DNA of 5,671 nt from DASTHG01 sp041498155 (lineage in GTDB: Bacteria; Gemmatimonadota; Gemmatimonadetes; Gemmatimonadales; GWC2-71-9), in NCBI GenBank assembly GCA_041498155.1, contig JBGQHV010000198.1, positions 1 through 5,671 of the forward strand, in the 5' to 3' direction. Below, in pieces: positions 1 to 5,671 of this stretch; position 1 is the stretch's first letter; every line of letters starts with the position of its first letter. The notes under the pieces were generated by a model that had not been told where the DNA came from, did not search any database, and saw only the letters and a program-made list of their open reading frames with translations. A program made the position numbers and the translations under genes.

Positions 1-110
1 CCGTGTGGGGATGGAAGCCGGAGCTCCTGATCGCCCTACCGAGCGACGCAACAGTCAACCGGCGGCGGCAGGATGAAGAACGGAGGGAGCAATCCCCCGG
101 CTCCGGGTAA
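1..110 (+). CDS. C-terminal end of an unidentified upstream gene (partial)
   Basis: An open frame enters from the left edge (first full codon at 3) and stops at TAA 108-110, giving 35 codons. About three quarters of these codons end in G or C, as in the neighbouring genes, whereas the competing plus frame that ends at 74 has a clearly weaker third-position bias. The peptide begins VWGWKPELLIALPSDATVN and ends in a charged Arg/Glu-rich tail, which fits the C-terminus of a real protein. The stop lies 8 nt before a strong terminator hairpin, also as expected for the last gene of an operon. I do not recognise the family. The alternative is that this is untranslated leader or spacer DNA, so the call is moderate. 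Confidence 0.45.
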   Translation, partial: VWGWKPELLIALPSDATVNRRRQDEERREQSPGSG

Positions 111-118
111 CCGATGTG

Positions 119-166
119 CGGAGCCCCCGGGCGGCCTATCGAGCCGTTCCGGGGGCTTCGATTTTT
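119..166 (+). terminator. Rho-independent terminator
   Basis: Positions 122-130 (AGCCCCCGG) pair perfectly with 149-157 (CCGGGGGCT). The stem continues inward, 131-135 with 143-147, closing on a 7-nt loop (CTATCGA, 136-142) with a single T bulged at 148. It extends outward through 119-121/158-160. Five T residues follow at 162-166. It sits just after the TAA at 108-110, so it most likely ends the operon entering from the left and isolates the glycosyltransferase operon from it. An attenuator role is possible in principle, because CCCCCGG also occurs at 94-100 and could compete for the 3' arm, but I see no recognisable riboswitch aptamer upstream. Confidence 0.8.
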
Positions 167-206
167 CTGCAGCTCCAGCTGTTCCCGCCCGCCTTCATGC
201 AGGTTT

Positions 207-236
207 TTGACGAACCTCAGCATCCGAGGGTCTTAG
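207..236 (+). promoter_or_regulatory. Candidate sigma-70-type promoter for the glycosyltransferase operon
   Basis: TTGACG at 207-212 is a good -35 match. After an 18-nt spacer, TCTTAG at 231-236 matches the -10 consensus at only three of six positions. The location is sensible: downstream of the terminator at 119-166 and 34 nt before the ATG at 270, which would give a short leader starting near 243. The -35 box lies inside a small inverted repeat, AGGTT (201-205) and AACCT (213-217), which could be a binding site or chance. The weak -10 keeps confidence low. Confidence 0.3.
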
Positions 237-247
237 TGCGACTTGCC

Positions 248-262
248 CGCCCCGGAGGGGCG
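248..262 (+). promoter_or_regulatory. Ribosome binding site inside a GC hairpin
   Basis: GGAGGGG at 254-260 is a strong Shine-Dalgarno sequence 9 nt before the ATG at 270, and it decides that start over the in-frame TTG at 243. The same bases form the loop and 3' arm of a perfect inverted repeat: CGCCCC (248-253), GGA loop, GGGGCG (257-262). The 6-bp all-GC stem would partly hide the site in the mRNA. Whether this is regulatory or a by-product of high G+C cannot be told from one sequence. Confidence 0.55.
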
Positions 263-269
263 TTCAACG

Positions 270-1376
270 ATGCACATCGCCCTCGTCACGGAATTCTATT
301 ACCCGCACCTCGGAGGTGTGACGGAGCACGTCCACCACCTCGGCCGCGAACTGCGCCGGCGCGGGCACCAGGCAACGATCATCACGTCGCACATGGGGTG
401 TGACCGAGTAGATCCGCCGTACGTACGGCGCGTGGGGACGAGCCGAGTGATCTACTCCAACGGATCGTTCGCGCGCATCACCACAGGGTGGGGGCTGACC
501 CGACGCCTGGAGTCCGTGCTGCGCGAGAGCGGGGCGGACTTGGTGCACGTGCAAGACGGGCTCGCCCCGGTGCTCGGCCCCTTCGCCGCGGACGCGGCCG
601 GTCGTTTGGGCCTTCCGGTCGTAGCGACCTTCCATAGCTGGTTTCCGCGCTCGATCGGCTGCCGTGTGTTCCAACGCCCGTTGCAGCGGCGCCTTGATCG
701 TCTCGCGGCGCAGATCGCGGTGAGCGAGCCCGTTGTTCGCGCGCTCTCCCGTTATTTCCGGGGTTCCTGGGAGATCATCCCGAACGGCGTGGATGTGGAT
801 CTCTTCCATCCCAATGGACGGCGTCCTACCGACTATCTGTCTCGAGGTCCGCGACTCTTGTTCTTGGGGCGGCTGGACCCGCGGAACGGGCTCGATACCG
901 TCCTCGAGGCGATGCCGCGGGTTCTCCGGCGGTTTCCGGCCACCACCCTGGTGATCGCCGGTGACGGGCCGCTGCGGCCGGTGTACGAGCGCGCGGCCCG
1001 GCCGCTCGGCCCGGCCGTGCAGTTCGTCGGACGGGTGAACGGAGAGCGCCCCGAATACTACGGCACGTCCGACCTTTACCTGTGTCCCACCACGAAGGCC
1101 TCCTTCGGCATCACGTTGCTCGAGGCAATGGCGTGCGGGACCCCGCTGCTTGCCTCGGATATCATCGGATTCCGCGAGCTTGTCGACGGGGGTGGAGAAG
1201 GTGTTCTCGTGCCACCCCGCCAGCCCGACGTTTGGGCGCGCGCGGTGGTGAACCTGATCGATGATCCCAGCCGCCGCGCCGAGATGGGCGTGGCGGGCCG
1301 GACCAAGGCGGCGGGTTATGCATGGCCCCGAGTGGCGGATCGGGTGCTCGCCGTGTATCAGCGCGCGCTGGGATGA
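270..1376 (+). CDS. Glycosyltransferase family 4 (GT-B fold)
   Basis: A 368-residue retaining glycosyltransferase expected to move a sugar from a nucleotide-sugar donor to a lipid or glycan acceptor at the cytoplasmic membrane face. The N-terminal half is the acceptor domain, with the glycine loop at residues 11-17 (YPHLGGV) and FHSWF at 121-125, whose His matches the catalytic-region His of PimA-type enzymes. The donor domain starts near IPNGVD (170-175), followed by GRLDPRNG (200-207), GDGP (231-234) and the SFGITLLEAMACGTP segment (278-292). No signal peptide or membrane segment is seen. Length is normal for the family. The N-terminus (EFYYPHLGGVTEHVHHL) recalls PIG-A and PimA enzymes that glycosylate phosphatidylinositol, but the acceptor cannot be assigned. 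Oddities: the usual Lys after GR is Asn206, and the first Glu of the E-x7-E motif is Ala277 (Glu285 is kept). ATG 270 is chosen for its Shine-Dalgarno; the in-frame TTG at 243 lacks one. The stop overlaps the next start (ATGA, 1373-1376), implying translational coupling. Confidence 0.93.
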   Translation: MHIALVTEFYYPHLGGVTEHVHHLGRELRRRGHQATIITSHMGCDRVDPPYVRRVGTSRVIYSNGSFARITTGWGLTRRLESVLRESGADLVHVQDGLAPVLGPFAADAAGRLGLPVVATFHSWFPRSIGCRVFQRPLQRRLDRLAAQIAVSEPVVRALSRYFRGSWEIIPNGVDVDLFHPNGRRPTDYLSRGPRLLFLGRLDPRNGLDTVLEAMPRVLRRFPATTLVIAGDGPLRPVYERAARPLGPAVQFVGRVNGERPEYYGTSDLYLCPTTKASFGITLLEAMACGTPLLASDIIGFRELVDGGGEGVLVPPRQPDVWARAVVNLIDDPSRRAEMGVAGRTKAAGYAWPRVADRVLAVYQRALG

Positions 1377-2083
1377 TCCTGCCGCTCGCGGCCGTCGGCG
1401 CCGCCTCGGGCACGCTCGCCTGGGGGACCTACGGTCCGGCGAGTCCGCTCTTCGGACGCGTCACCGCGCGTGGGTCGCGGCAGGGGCGCTCGTTATATCT
1501 CACGTTCGACGACGGACCGCGACCGGGTGTCACGGAGCGTATCCTCGAGACCCTGGCGCGGGAGTCAGTCCCGGCGGCGTTCTTTCTCGTCGGGGCCGCG
1601 GTCCGTCGGCATCCGGCAGCGGCGCGCAGTGTGGCCGCGGCCGGCCACGAGATCGGCAACCACACCCGTTCTCACCGCAAGCTGCACCGGCTCGGCCCGG
1701 CGAGCATCCGCGACGAGCTCGTCGGGGGTCACCGGGACATCGTCGAAGTCACGGGCGAAATTCCGCGTGCTTTCCGCGCCCCGCACGGATACCGCAACCC
1801 GTTCGTCGCGCGCGTGGCCCGGCGCCTGCGATATCGGACCTTCGGATGGACCTTCGGGGTCTGGGACTCCGACCGGCCGCCCGCCGAGGAGATCCGGCGC
1901 CGGGTGCGCGCGAAACTCAGACCTGGCGCCATCATCCTGTTGCATGACGGCGATGGCTACGACCCCGAGGGGTCGAATCCGCGCGGCGATCGTACGCCGA
2001 CGGCCGCGGCGCTCCCCGGGATCATTGCCGATGCGCGGGCGGCAGGCTACGCTTTCCATCCCCTCGCGGAGCTGCTCGGGTGA
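1373..2083 (+). CDS. NodB-type polysaccharide deacetylase, membrane-anchored or secreted
   Basis: A 236-residue carbohydrate esterase family 4 enzyme that would remove N- or O-acetyl groups from a sugar polymer or glycolipid using a bound metal. All family motifs are visible: TFDDGP (44-49, catalytic base D46 and metal ligand D47), HTRSH (97-101, metal ligands H97 and H101), RAPHG (135-139), WDSD (164-167) and LLHD (189-192). The first ~20 residues are hydrophobic (MILPLAAVGAASGTLAW), suggesting a signal anchor and activity outside the membrane. The start is ambiguous. ATG 1373 gives the 4-nt ATGA overlap with the glycosyltransferase. ATG 1322, in frame, adds 17 residues containing Arg-Arg, which would supply the positive n-region of a signal peptide but overlaps the upstream gene by 55 nt. 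Neither has a strong Shine-Dalgarno. The neighbours suggest it modifies an amino sugar laid down by the glycosyltransferase; peptidoglycan is the other likely target. Confidence 0.93.
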   Translation: MILPLAAVGAASGTLAWGTYGPASPLFGRVTARGSRQGRSLYLTFDDGPRPGVTERILETLARESVPAAFFLVGAAVRRHPAAARSVAAAGHEIGNHTRSHRKLHRLGPASIRDELVGGHRDIVEVTGEIPRAFRAPHGYRNPFVARVARRLRYRTFGWTFGVWDSDRPPAEEIRRRVRAKLRPGAIILLHDGDGYDPEGSNPRGDRTPTAAALPGIIADARAAGYAFHPLAELLG

Positions 2084-3027
2084 AACGGTGGATCTGGGGG
2101 CTGGTCGTCGTCGTCGGCCTCGGCGCGGCGACGCGGCTCATGTGGCGGTTCCCGTGGCCCGAGACCGGGGCGGCGATGGCGGCGATGCACCCGCTGCTGC
2201 TCTTGGCCGCGCTTGGGGTGAACTTCCTGTCCCCGCTCGCCAAGGGCTGGGCCTGGCACCTGCTGCTCCTGCCCGTCGCGCCGCATCGCTGGCGATCGGC
2301 GCAAGAGGCGACGCTCGTTGGATCCGCCATCAACTCGATCAGCATGGGCGTGACCGGAGACGCCGCGCGTGTGACGCTGCTGGTGCGGCGCGAGGCGGTG
2401 CCGGTGAGAACGACGGTGTTGTCGGTGGCGTGGACGCGCGTCGTGGAAGGGGTGGGCCTGGCGCTCTTCCTGGTGCTGGCCCCTTTGCTCATCCGTCTGC
2501 CGGCGCCGTTGCGCGGACTGCAGCTGGGCGCGGCAGGCGCACTGGCGACGCTGTTCGTCCTGTCCCGCTTCGGACGATGGGCCCGTTTGATCGTCCGTTT
2601 GCCGCGCGTCCTTCGAGACCCCGTCGCGGTCCTCGCCCGCATGAGCGTGGGGACGCGACTCGTGGCGCCGGTGCTGTTCGCCCTGGCGAATTGGGTCGTG
2701 CAATGGGCGACCTACGACCTCGTGCTGCGCGCGGCAGGCCTGGCCCTGCCGGTCGCCGCGTCCCTCACGGCGCTGCTGGCGGTGAACATCGGCGGGGTCG
2801 GCCGCCTGACGCCCGGAAACCTCGGGGTGACGCAGGCCGCGGTGGTGGGGGCCCTGCTGCCCTTCGGCGTGGCGCCGGAGCGGGCCGTGGCCGCGGGTCT
2901 CGCGCTGCAGGCCATTCAGGTGCTGCCCATCCTGGGCCTCGCGGCCGCCCTGGTGGGGTGGACCGGCCTGCGGCGGCTGACGACCGCTTCGGCGGAAGAG
3001 AAGGAAGCGCTTCGGGCCGCCGCTTAG
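2080..3027 (+). CDS. LPG_synthase_TM / UPF0104 family integral membrane protein
   Basis: A 315-residue polytopic membrane protein, about the family's usual size. Hydrophobic stretches lie near residues 5-21, 38-65, 117-139, 147-162, 194-218, 222-237, 250-263 and 270-293. Family signatures are visible: a short segment with conserved Gly/Asp/Arg (GVTGDAAR, 90-97), RVVEG (120-124), and NIGGVGRLTPGNLGVTQ (236-252), whose PGNLGVTQ matches the characteristic PGxxG(V/I)xE-type signature. Relatives include the flippase-like N-terminal half of MprF and many stand-alone proteins near glycosyltransferases. No C-terminal aminoacyltransferase domain is present, so it is not a lysyl-PG synthase. A role in moving or handling a lipid-linked product of the two upstream enzymes is inference. 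GTG 2080 is supported by GGAG at 2068-2071 (8-nt spacing) and by the 4-nt GTGA overlap with the deacetylase stop. The tail is Ala/Glu/Lys-rich and probably cytoplasmic. Its TAG overlaps the convergent kup stop by 4 nt. Confidence 0.88.
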   Translation: MKRWIWGLVVVVGLGAATRLMWRFPWPETGAAMAAMHPLLLLAALGVNFLSPLAKGWAWHLLLLPVAPHRWRSAQEATLVGSAINSISMGVTGDAARVTLLVRREAVPVRTTVLSVAWTRVVEGVGLALFLVLAPLLIRLPAPLRGLQLGAAGALATLFVLSRFGRWARLIVRLPRVLRDPVAVLARMSVGTRLVAPVLFALANWVVQWATYDLVLRAAGLALPVAASLTALLAVNIGGVGRLTPGNLGVTQAAVVGALLPFGVAPERAVAAGLALQAIQVLPILGLAAALVGWTGLRRLTTASAEEKEALRAAA

Positions 3028-4913
3028 AGCTCGACCTGCGCGCCCACCTCGAACACCTGCGTCGACGGGATCTGGAAGAACGCCGTCGCGCGCAGCGCAT
3101 TGCGCGACATGAAGGCGAACAGTCGTTCCCGCCACCGCGCCATGCCGGGGCGGTCCGTCGACACCAGCTCCTCCCGGCCGAGGAAGAACGTTGTCCCCTC
3201 GAGCGGGATCATGAGCCGCCGTTCCTTACACGCCGCGATGATGTCCAGGATGTTGGGGTCCTCCATGAAGCCATACCGCACCATGACAGCGTGGAATCCC
3301 TTGCCCAAATGCTTCACGGTGACGCGCTCGGCCGGCGAGACGTGGGGCACTTCCTCGGTCACGACCGTGAGAAACACGACGCGCTCGTGCAGCACCTTGT
3401 TGTGCGCGAGGTTGTGGACGAGCGCGGGGGGCGTACCCCCCGGGTTCCCGGACATGAACACCGCTACGCCGGGGACGCGGAGCGGGGGGTCGGCCGCCAA
3501 GTCCGCCATCAGGATGTTCAGCGGCACCGACTTCTCCTGCAGGCGCTTGGAGAGAATTCGCCGGCCGGTCTTCCAGGTGGACATGAGGGTGTAGATGCCC
3601 GCGGCGATCAGCAGCGGCAGCCAGCCGCCCTGCGGGATCTTGACGAGGTTCGCGCCGAAGAACGCCAAGTCGATGAGCAGGAACGCACCGGCCAGGACTG
3701 TGGCGCGCCACACGCTCCAGCCCCACACTTCGCGGCTCACGACGTGGAGCAGCAACGTCGTGATCACCATCGTGCTCGTGACGGCGACCCCGTAGGCACC
3801 CGCGAGGCCCGTAGACGACCGGAAGCCGAGGACCACCGCGATGGTCGCCAGCATCATCCACCAGTTGACCGACGGGACGAAGATCTGCCCGATCTCCGCC
3901 GACGACGTGTGCTCGATCGAGACCCTGGGGCTGTAGCCGAGCTGCACCGCCTGCCGGGTGAGCGAGAACGCTCCGGAAATCACTGCTTGTGATGCGATGA
4001 CCGCGGCGGCCGTCGCGAGCACCACCATCGGGTACAGCGCCCACGAGGGCGCCAGATGATAGAAGAGGTTCTCGGCTGCGTTCGCGTCCCGCAGCAACAA
4101 CGCACCCTGTCCGAAGTAGTTCAGCAGCAGGGCCGGCAGCACCAGGGCGAACCACACGAGGCGGATCGGCCGGGCGCCAAAGTGCCCCATGTCGGCGTAC
4201 AGCGCTTCGGCGCCGGTGAGGATCAGGAACACGGACCCCAGAATGAGGAATCCGGGGAACCGGTTGCGAATGAAGAAATCGACCCCGTGCCAGGGGTTGA
4301 GGGCTCCCAGCACCTCGGGGTGGCCCACGATCGCGGCGAGGCCGAGCGCCGCGATCGCGGTGAACCAGAGGACCATGACGGGTCCGAAGATCGCCCCGAC
4401 GCCGCCCGTGCCGCGCTGCTGCAGCAGGAATAGCCCCACCAGAATGACGACCGCCAGCGGCACGATCCAGCCCGCGAACGCCGGCTGGCGCACCGTCAGT
4501 CCTTCCACGGCGCCGAGCACGGAGATCGCCGGCGTGATCACGCCGTCGCCGTAGAGCAGCGCCGCACCGAACAGCCCTAGCAGCAGGATCACATAGCGAG
4601 GCCGGCGTCCACCGCCACCGCCGGGATGTGTCAGCGCCATCAGCGCGAGGATGCCGCCCTCGCCGCGGTTGTCGGCGCTCAGCACGAACGCGAGGTACTT
4701 GACCGACACGATCAGGATCAGCGACCAGAAGATCAGCGACAGCACCCCGAGGACGTTGTCGGGCGTCGGGGCGATCGTGTGTGGGCCGAAGCAGTCCTTC
4801 AGCGCGTACAGGGGGCTGGTGCCGATGTCTCCGTAGACGACGCCCAGCGCCGCGATCGACAGCTTCCGCAAGTGCGTGCCTTGCGGCTCGGACGGACCGA
4901 CGCTCGTGGTCAC
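3024..4913 (-). CDS. kup: Kup-family low-affinity potassium uptake protein
   Basis: A full-length 629-residue potassium/proton symporter of the KUP/HAK/KT family (E. coli Kup is 622 residues). Signatures in order: GVVYGDIGTSPLYALKD (24-40), DNRGEGGI (81-88), YGDGVITPAISVLGAVEG (121-138), TGAEALYADMGHFG (233-246), RDANAAENLF (275-284) and the GQIFVPSVNWW segment (342-352). About twelve membrane helices occupy roughly residues 18-445. The C-terminal third is a soluble cytoplasmic domain that includes HNLAHNKVLHERV (500-512), FFLGRE (576-581) and the family's usual end, PSTQVFEVGAQVEL. The start is GTG at 4913, the first possible start after an in-frame TAG. It has no clear Shine-Dalgarno, but its N-terminal length suits the family better than the TTG at codon 15. 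It lies 27 nt downstream of the HD-domain gene on the same strand and is probably cotranscribed with it. No potassium-responsive leader is visible in the short gap. Confidence 0.97.
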   Translation of the reverse strand: MTTSVGPSEPQGTHLRKLSIAALGVVYGDIGTSPLYALKDCFGPHTIAPTPDNVLGVLSLIFWSLILIVSVKYLAFVLSADNRGEGGILALMALTHPGGGGGRRPRYVILLLGLFGAALLYGDGVITPAISVLGAVEGLTVRQPAFAGWIVPLAVVILVGLFLLQQRGTGGVGAIFGPVMVLWFTAIAALGLAAIVGHPEVLGALNPWHGVDFFIRNRFPGFLILGSVFLILTGAEALYADMGHFGARPIRLVWFALVLPALLLNYFGQGALLLRDANAAENLFYHLAPSWALYPMVVLATAAAVIASQAVISGAFSLTRQAVQLGYSPRVSIEHTSSAEIGQIFVPSVNWWMMLATIAVVLGFRSSTGLAGAYGVAVTSTMVITTLLLHVVSREVWGWSVWRATVLAGAFLLIDLAFFGANLVKIPQGGWLPLLIAAGIYTLMSTWKTGRRILSKRLQEKSVPLNILMADLAADPPLRVPGVAVFMSGNPGGTPPALVHNLAHNKVLHERVVFLTVVTEEVPHVSPAERVTVKHLGKGFHAVMVRYGFMEDPNILDIIAACKERRLMIPLEGTTFFLGREELVSTDRPGMARWRERLFAFMSRNALRATAFFQIPSTQVFEVGAQVEL

Positions 4914-4940
4914 CGGGTGGCTGGGCGCGTGGCCGGCGTG

Positions 4941-5671
4941 CTACGCACCGGCGGCCGGAGCCGGCCGGCCCCAGTCGCTCGCGCCGCGGAACGGCCGGCG
5001 ATTGTCCAGCTGCCAGACCCGCTTCTGTGAGATCGGGCCGTCCGCGAACGCGTCGACATCGTGCAGCGCCTCCGCCATGCTCGCCGTCCGGGCGCTCGCG
5101 TTGTCGGCCCAGTGCAGCACTTCGGCTTCGAGCGTGAGCGGCGGCACGGGGCTGCCGTACTCGAGGCGGCCGTGGTGCGATAGGATGAGATGCTGCAGGA
5201 GCCGCCGTTCCACCGGGGTGCACGGGGGCTCCGGCGCCTCGTCGAGCCGTCGCTCGAGCATGGCGGCCCCCAACACAACGTGGCCCACGAGGTAATGGGC
5301 GTCGGTATAGTCGAAGATGCCGTCCCAGCTGTATGCCTCGATCTTGCCGATATCGTGCAACAGCGCACCGGCGAGCACGAGCTCGATGTCGGCGCCGGCC
5401 GCCCGGGCGATGGTGCGCGCGATGGCGCCGACTTCCACGGTATGCTGCAGCAGCCCGCCCAGCGCGGCGTGGTGCCCGGCGACGCTGGCTGGGCAGCGCT
5501 CGTAGCGACCGCGAAAATCCGCGTCCGTATAGAATAGATCGACCACGGCAGTCAGCCGGGGCCCGCGGATCTCGGCCCGCCAGGCGTCCACGGTTTCCCA
5601 CAGACGGGAGACGTCACCGACGCTCGGCATGAGCCGGCCCAGCTCGATGCTGGCGGGCGGCAAGAGGCGCA
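4941..5671 (-). CDS. YhaM-type HD-domain 3'-5' exoribonuclease (N-terminus beyond window)
   Basis: The frame is open to the right edge, so the gene is partial at its 5' end; about 243 codons are visible. Counting from the codon at 5663, HD metal-binding motifs are clear: HHAALGGLLQHT (64-75), LLHDIGK (101-107), FDYTDAHYLVGH (117-128), SHHG (162-165) and HWADN (184-188). HHxxxGGLLxHT, HDIGK, FDYTD and GH in this order are typical of the YhaM/Cbf1 family, which degrades RNA from the 3' end. That family has an OB-fold RNA-binding domain before the HD domain. The first visible residues (RLLPPASIELGRLMPS) resemble the junction after this OB-fold, so the missing part should encode it. A TTG at 5663 or ATG at 5630 could start a shorter HD-only protein, but I consider this less likely. 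The C-terminus (QKRVWQLDNRR) also fits YhaM. The gene ends at TAG 4943-4941, 27 nt before kup and in the same frame. Confidence 0.87.
   Translation of the reverse strand, partial: RLLPPASIELGRLMPSVGDVSRLWETVDAWRAEIRGPRLTAVVDLFYTDADFRGRYERCPASVAGHHAALGGLLQHTVEVGAIARTIARAAGADIELVLAGALLHDIGKIEAYSWDGIFDYTDAHYLVGHVVLGAAMLERRLDEAPEPPCTPVERRLLQHLILSHHGRLEYGSPVPPLTLEAEVLHWADNASARTASMAEALHDVDAFADGPISQKRVWQLDNRRPFRGASDWGRPAPAAGA

Noticed and set aside
1..118. Possible riboswitch aptamer before the terminator (e.g. TAACCGATG at 108-116 recalls the end of c-di-GMP-I aptamers, GGAGGGAGCAATCCCCCGG recalls part of a glycine aptamer)
   Set aside because: The other conserved segments of those aptamers, and those of c-di-AMP, cobalamin, TPP and fluoride classes, are missing. 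A coding frame ending at 110 plus an ordinary terminator explains the region more simply. A covariance-model search would settle it.
170..181. Palindrome CAGCT-CC-AGCTG after the terminator
   Set aside because: It is short, sits upstream of the weak promoter candidate and matches no operator I recognise; one occurrence alone does not support a binding-site call.
243..269. TTG start at 243 for the glycosyltransferase
   Set aside because: It has no ribosome binding site and adds nine residues before the usual N-terminus of the family; ATG 270 has a strong Shine-Dalgarno at proper spacing.
3085..3108. Inverted repeat GTCGCGC / GCGCGAC near the kup 3' end
   Set aside because: It lies inside kup coding sequence, has a 10-nt loop and no T-tract on either strand, so it does not look like a terminator and is likely chance in G+C-rich DNA.
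1470..3992. An 840-codon plus-strand open frame spanning the deacetylase, the membrane protein and part of kup antisense
   Set aside because: It crosses three clearly recognisable genes in the wrong frame or strand, its translation is Arg/Gly/Ala-rich with no family motif, and such long shadow frames are expected at high G+C.
4952..4967. CGGCCGG / CCGGCCG inverted repeat near the end of the HD gene
   Set aside because: Only 2 nt separate the arms and no T-tract follows in the direction of transcription; it encodes a Pro/Ala-rich tail and is best explained by base composition.
3226..5601. A 791-codon minus-strand open frame overlapping kup and the HD gene
   Set aside because: It is offset from the real frames of both genes, low in complexity and Arg-rich, with no recognisable domain.

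Overview
The window is a stretch of chromosome from a G+C-rich bacterium. Most codons in the recognisable genes end in G or C, GTG starts occur beside ATG, and genes are packed with 4-nt overlaps. Nothing here fixes the phylum. I see no phage, transposon, plasmid, CRISPR, tRNA or rRNA signal, so this looks like ordinary chromosome with compact operons.

Layout, left to right. Bases 1-110 look like the last 35 codons of an unidentified gene entering from the left. A strong intrinsic terminator (119-166) follows. A 103-nt spacer then holds a weak promoter candidate and a small GC hairpin that covers the ribosome binding site of the next gene. From 270 to 3027 three plus-strand genes are joined by ATGA and GTGA overlaps: a family-4 (GT-B) glycosyltransferase, a NodB-type polysaccharide deacetylase with an N-terminal membrane anchor or signal, and a polytopic membrane protein of the LPG_synthase_TM (UPF0104) family. 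This is a plausible cell-envelope glycan or glycolipid module: a cytoplasmic sugar transferase, a probably extracytoplasmic carbohydrate deacetylase and a membrane partner.

From 3024 to the right edge two genes run on the minus strand: a YhaM-type HD-domain exoribonuclease, whose N-terminus lies outside the window, and then a complete Kup potassium transporter 27 nt downstream. The two are in the same reading frame, separated by one TAG and nine codons. The two operons converge and overlap by 4 nt at 3024-3027, with no recognisable terminator between them.

I found no clear new system. The observations most worth checking are the glycosyltransferase/deacetylase/membrane-protein cassette, the replacement of two usual donor-site residues in the glycosyltransferase, and the hairpin over its ribosome binding site.
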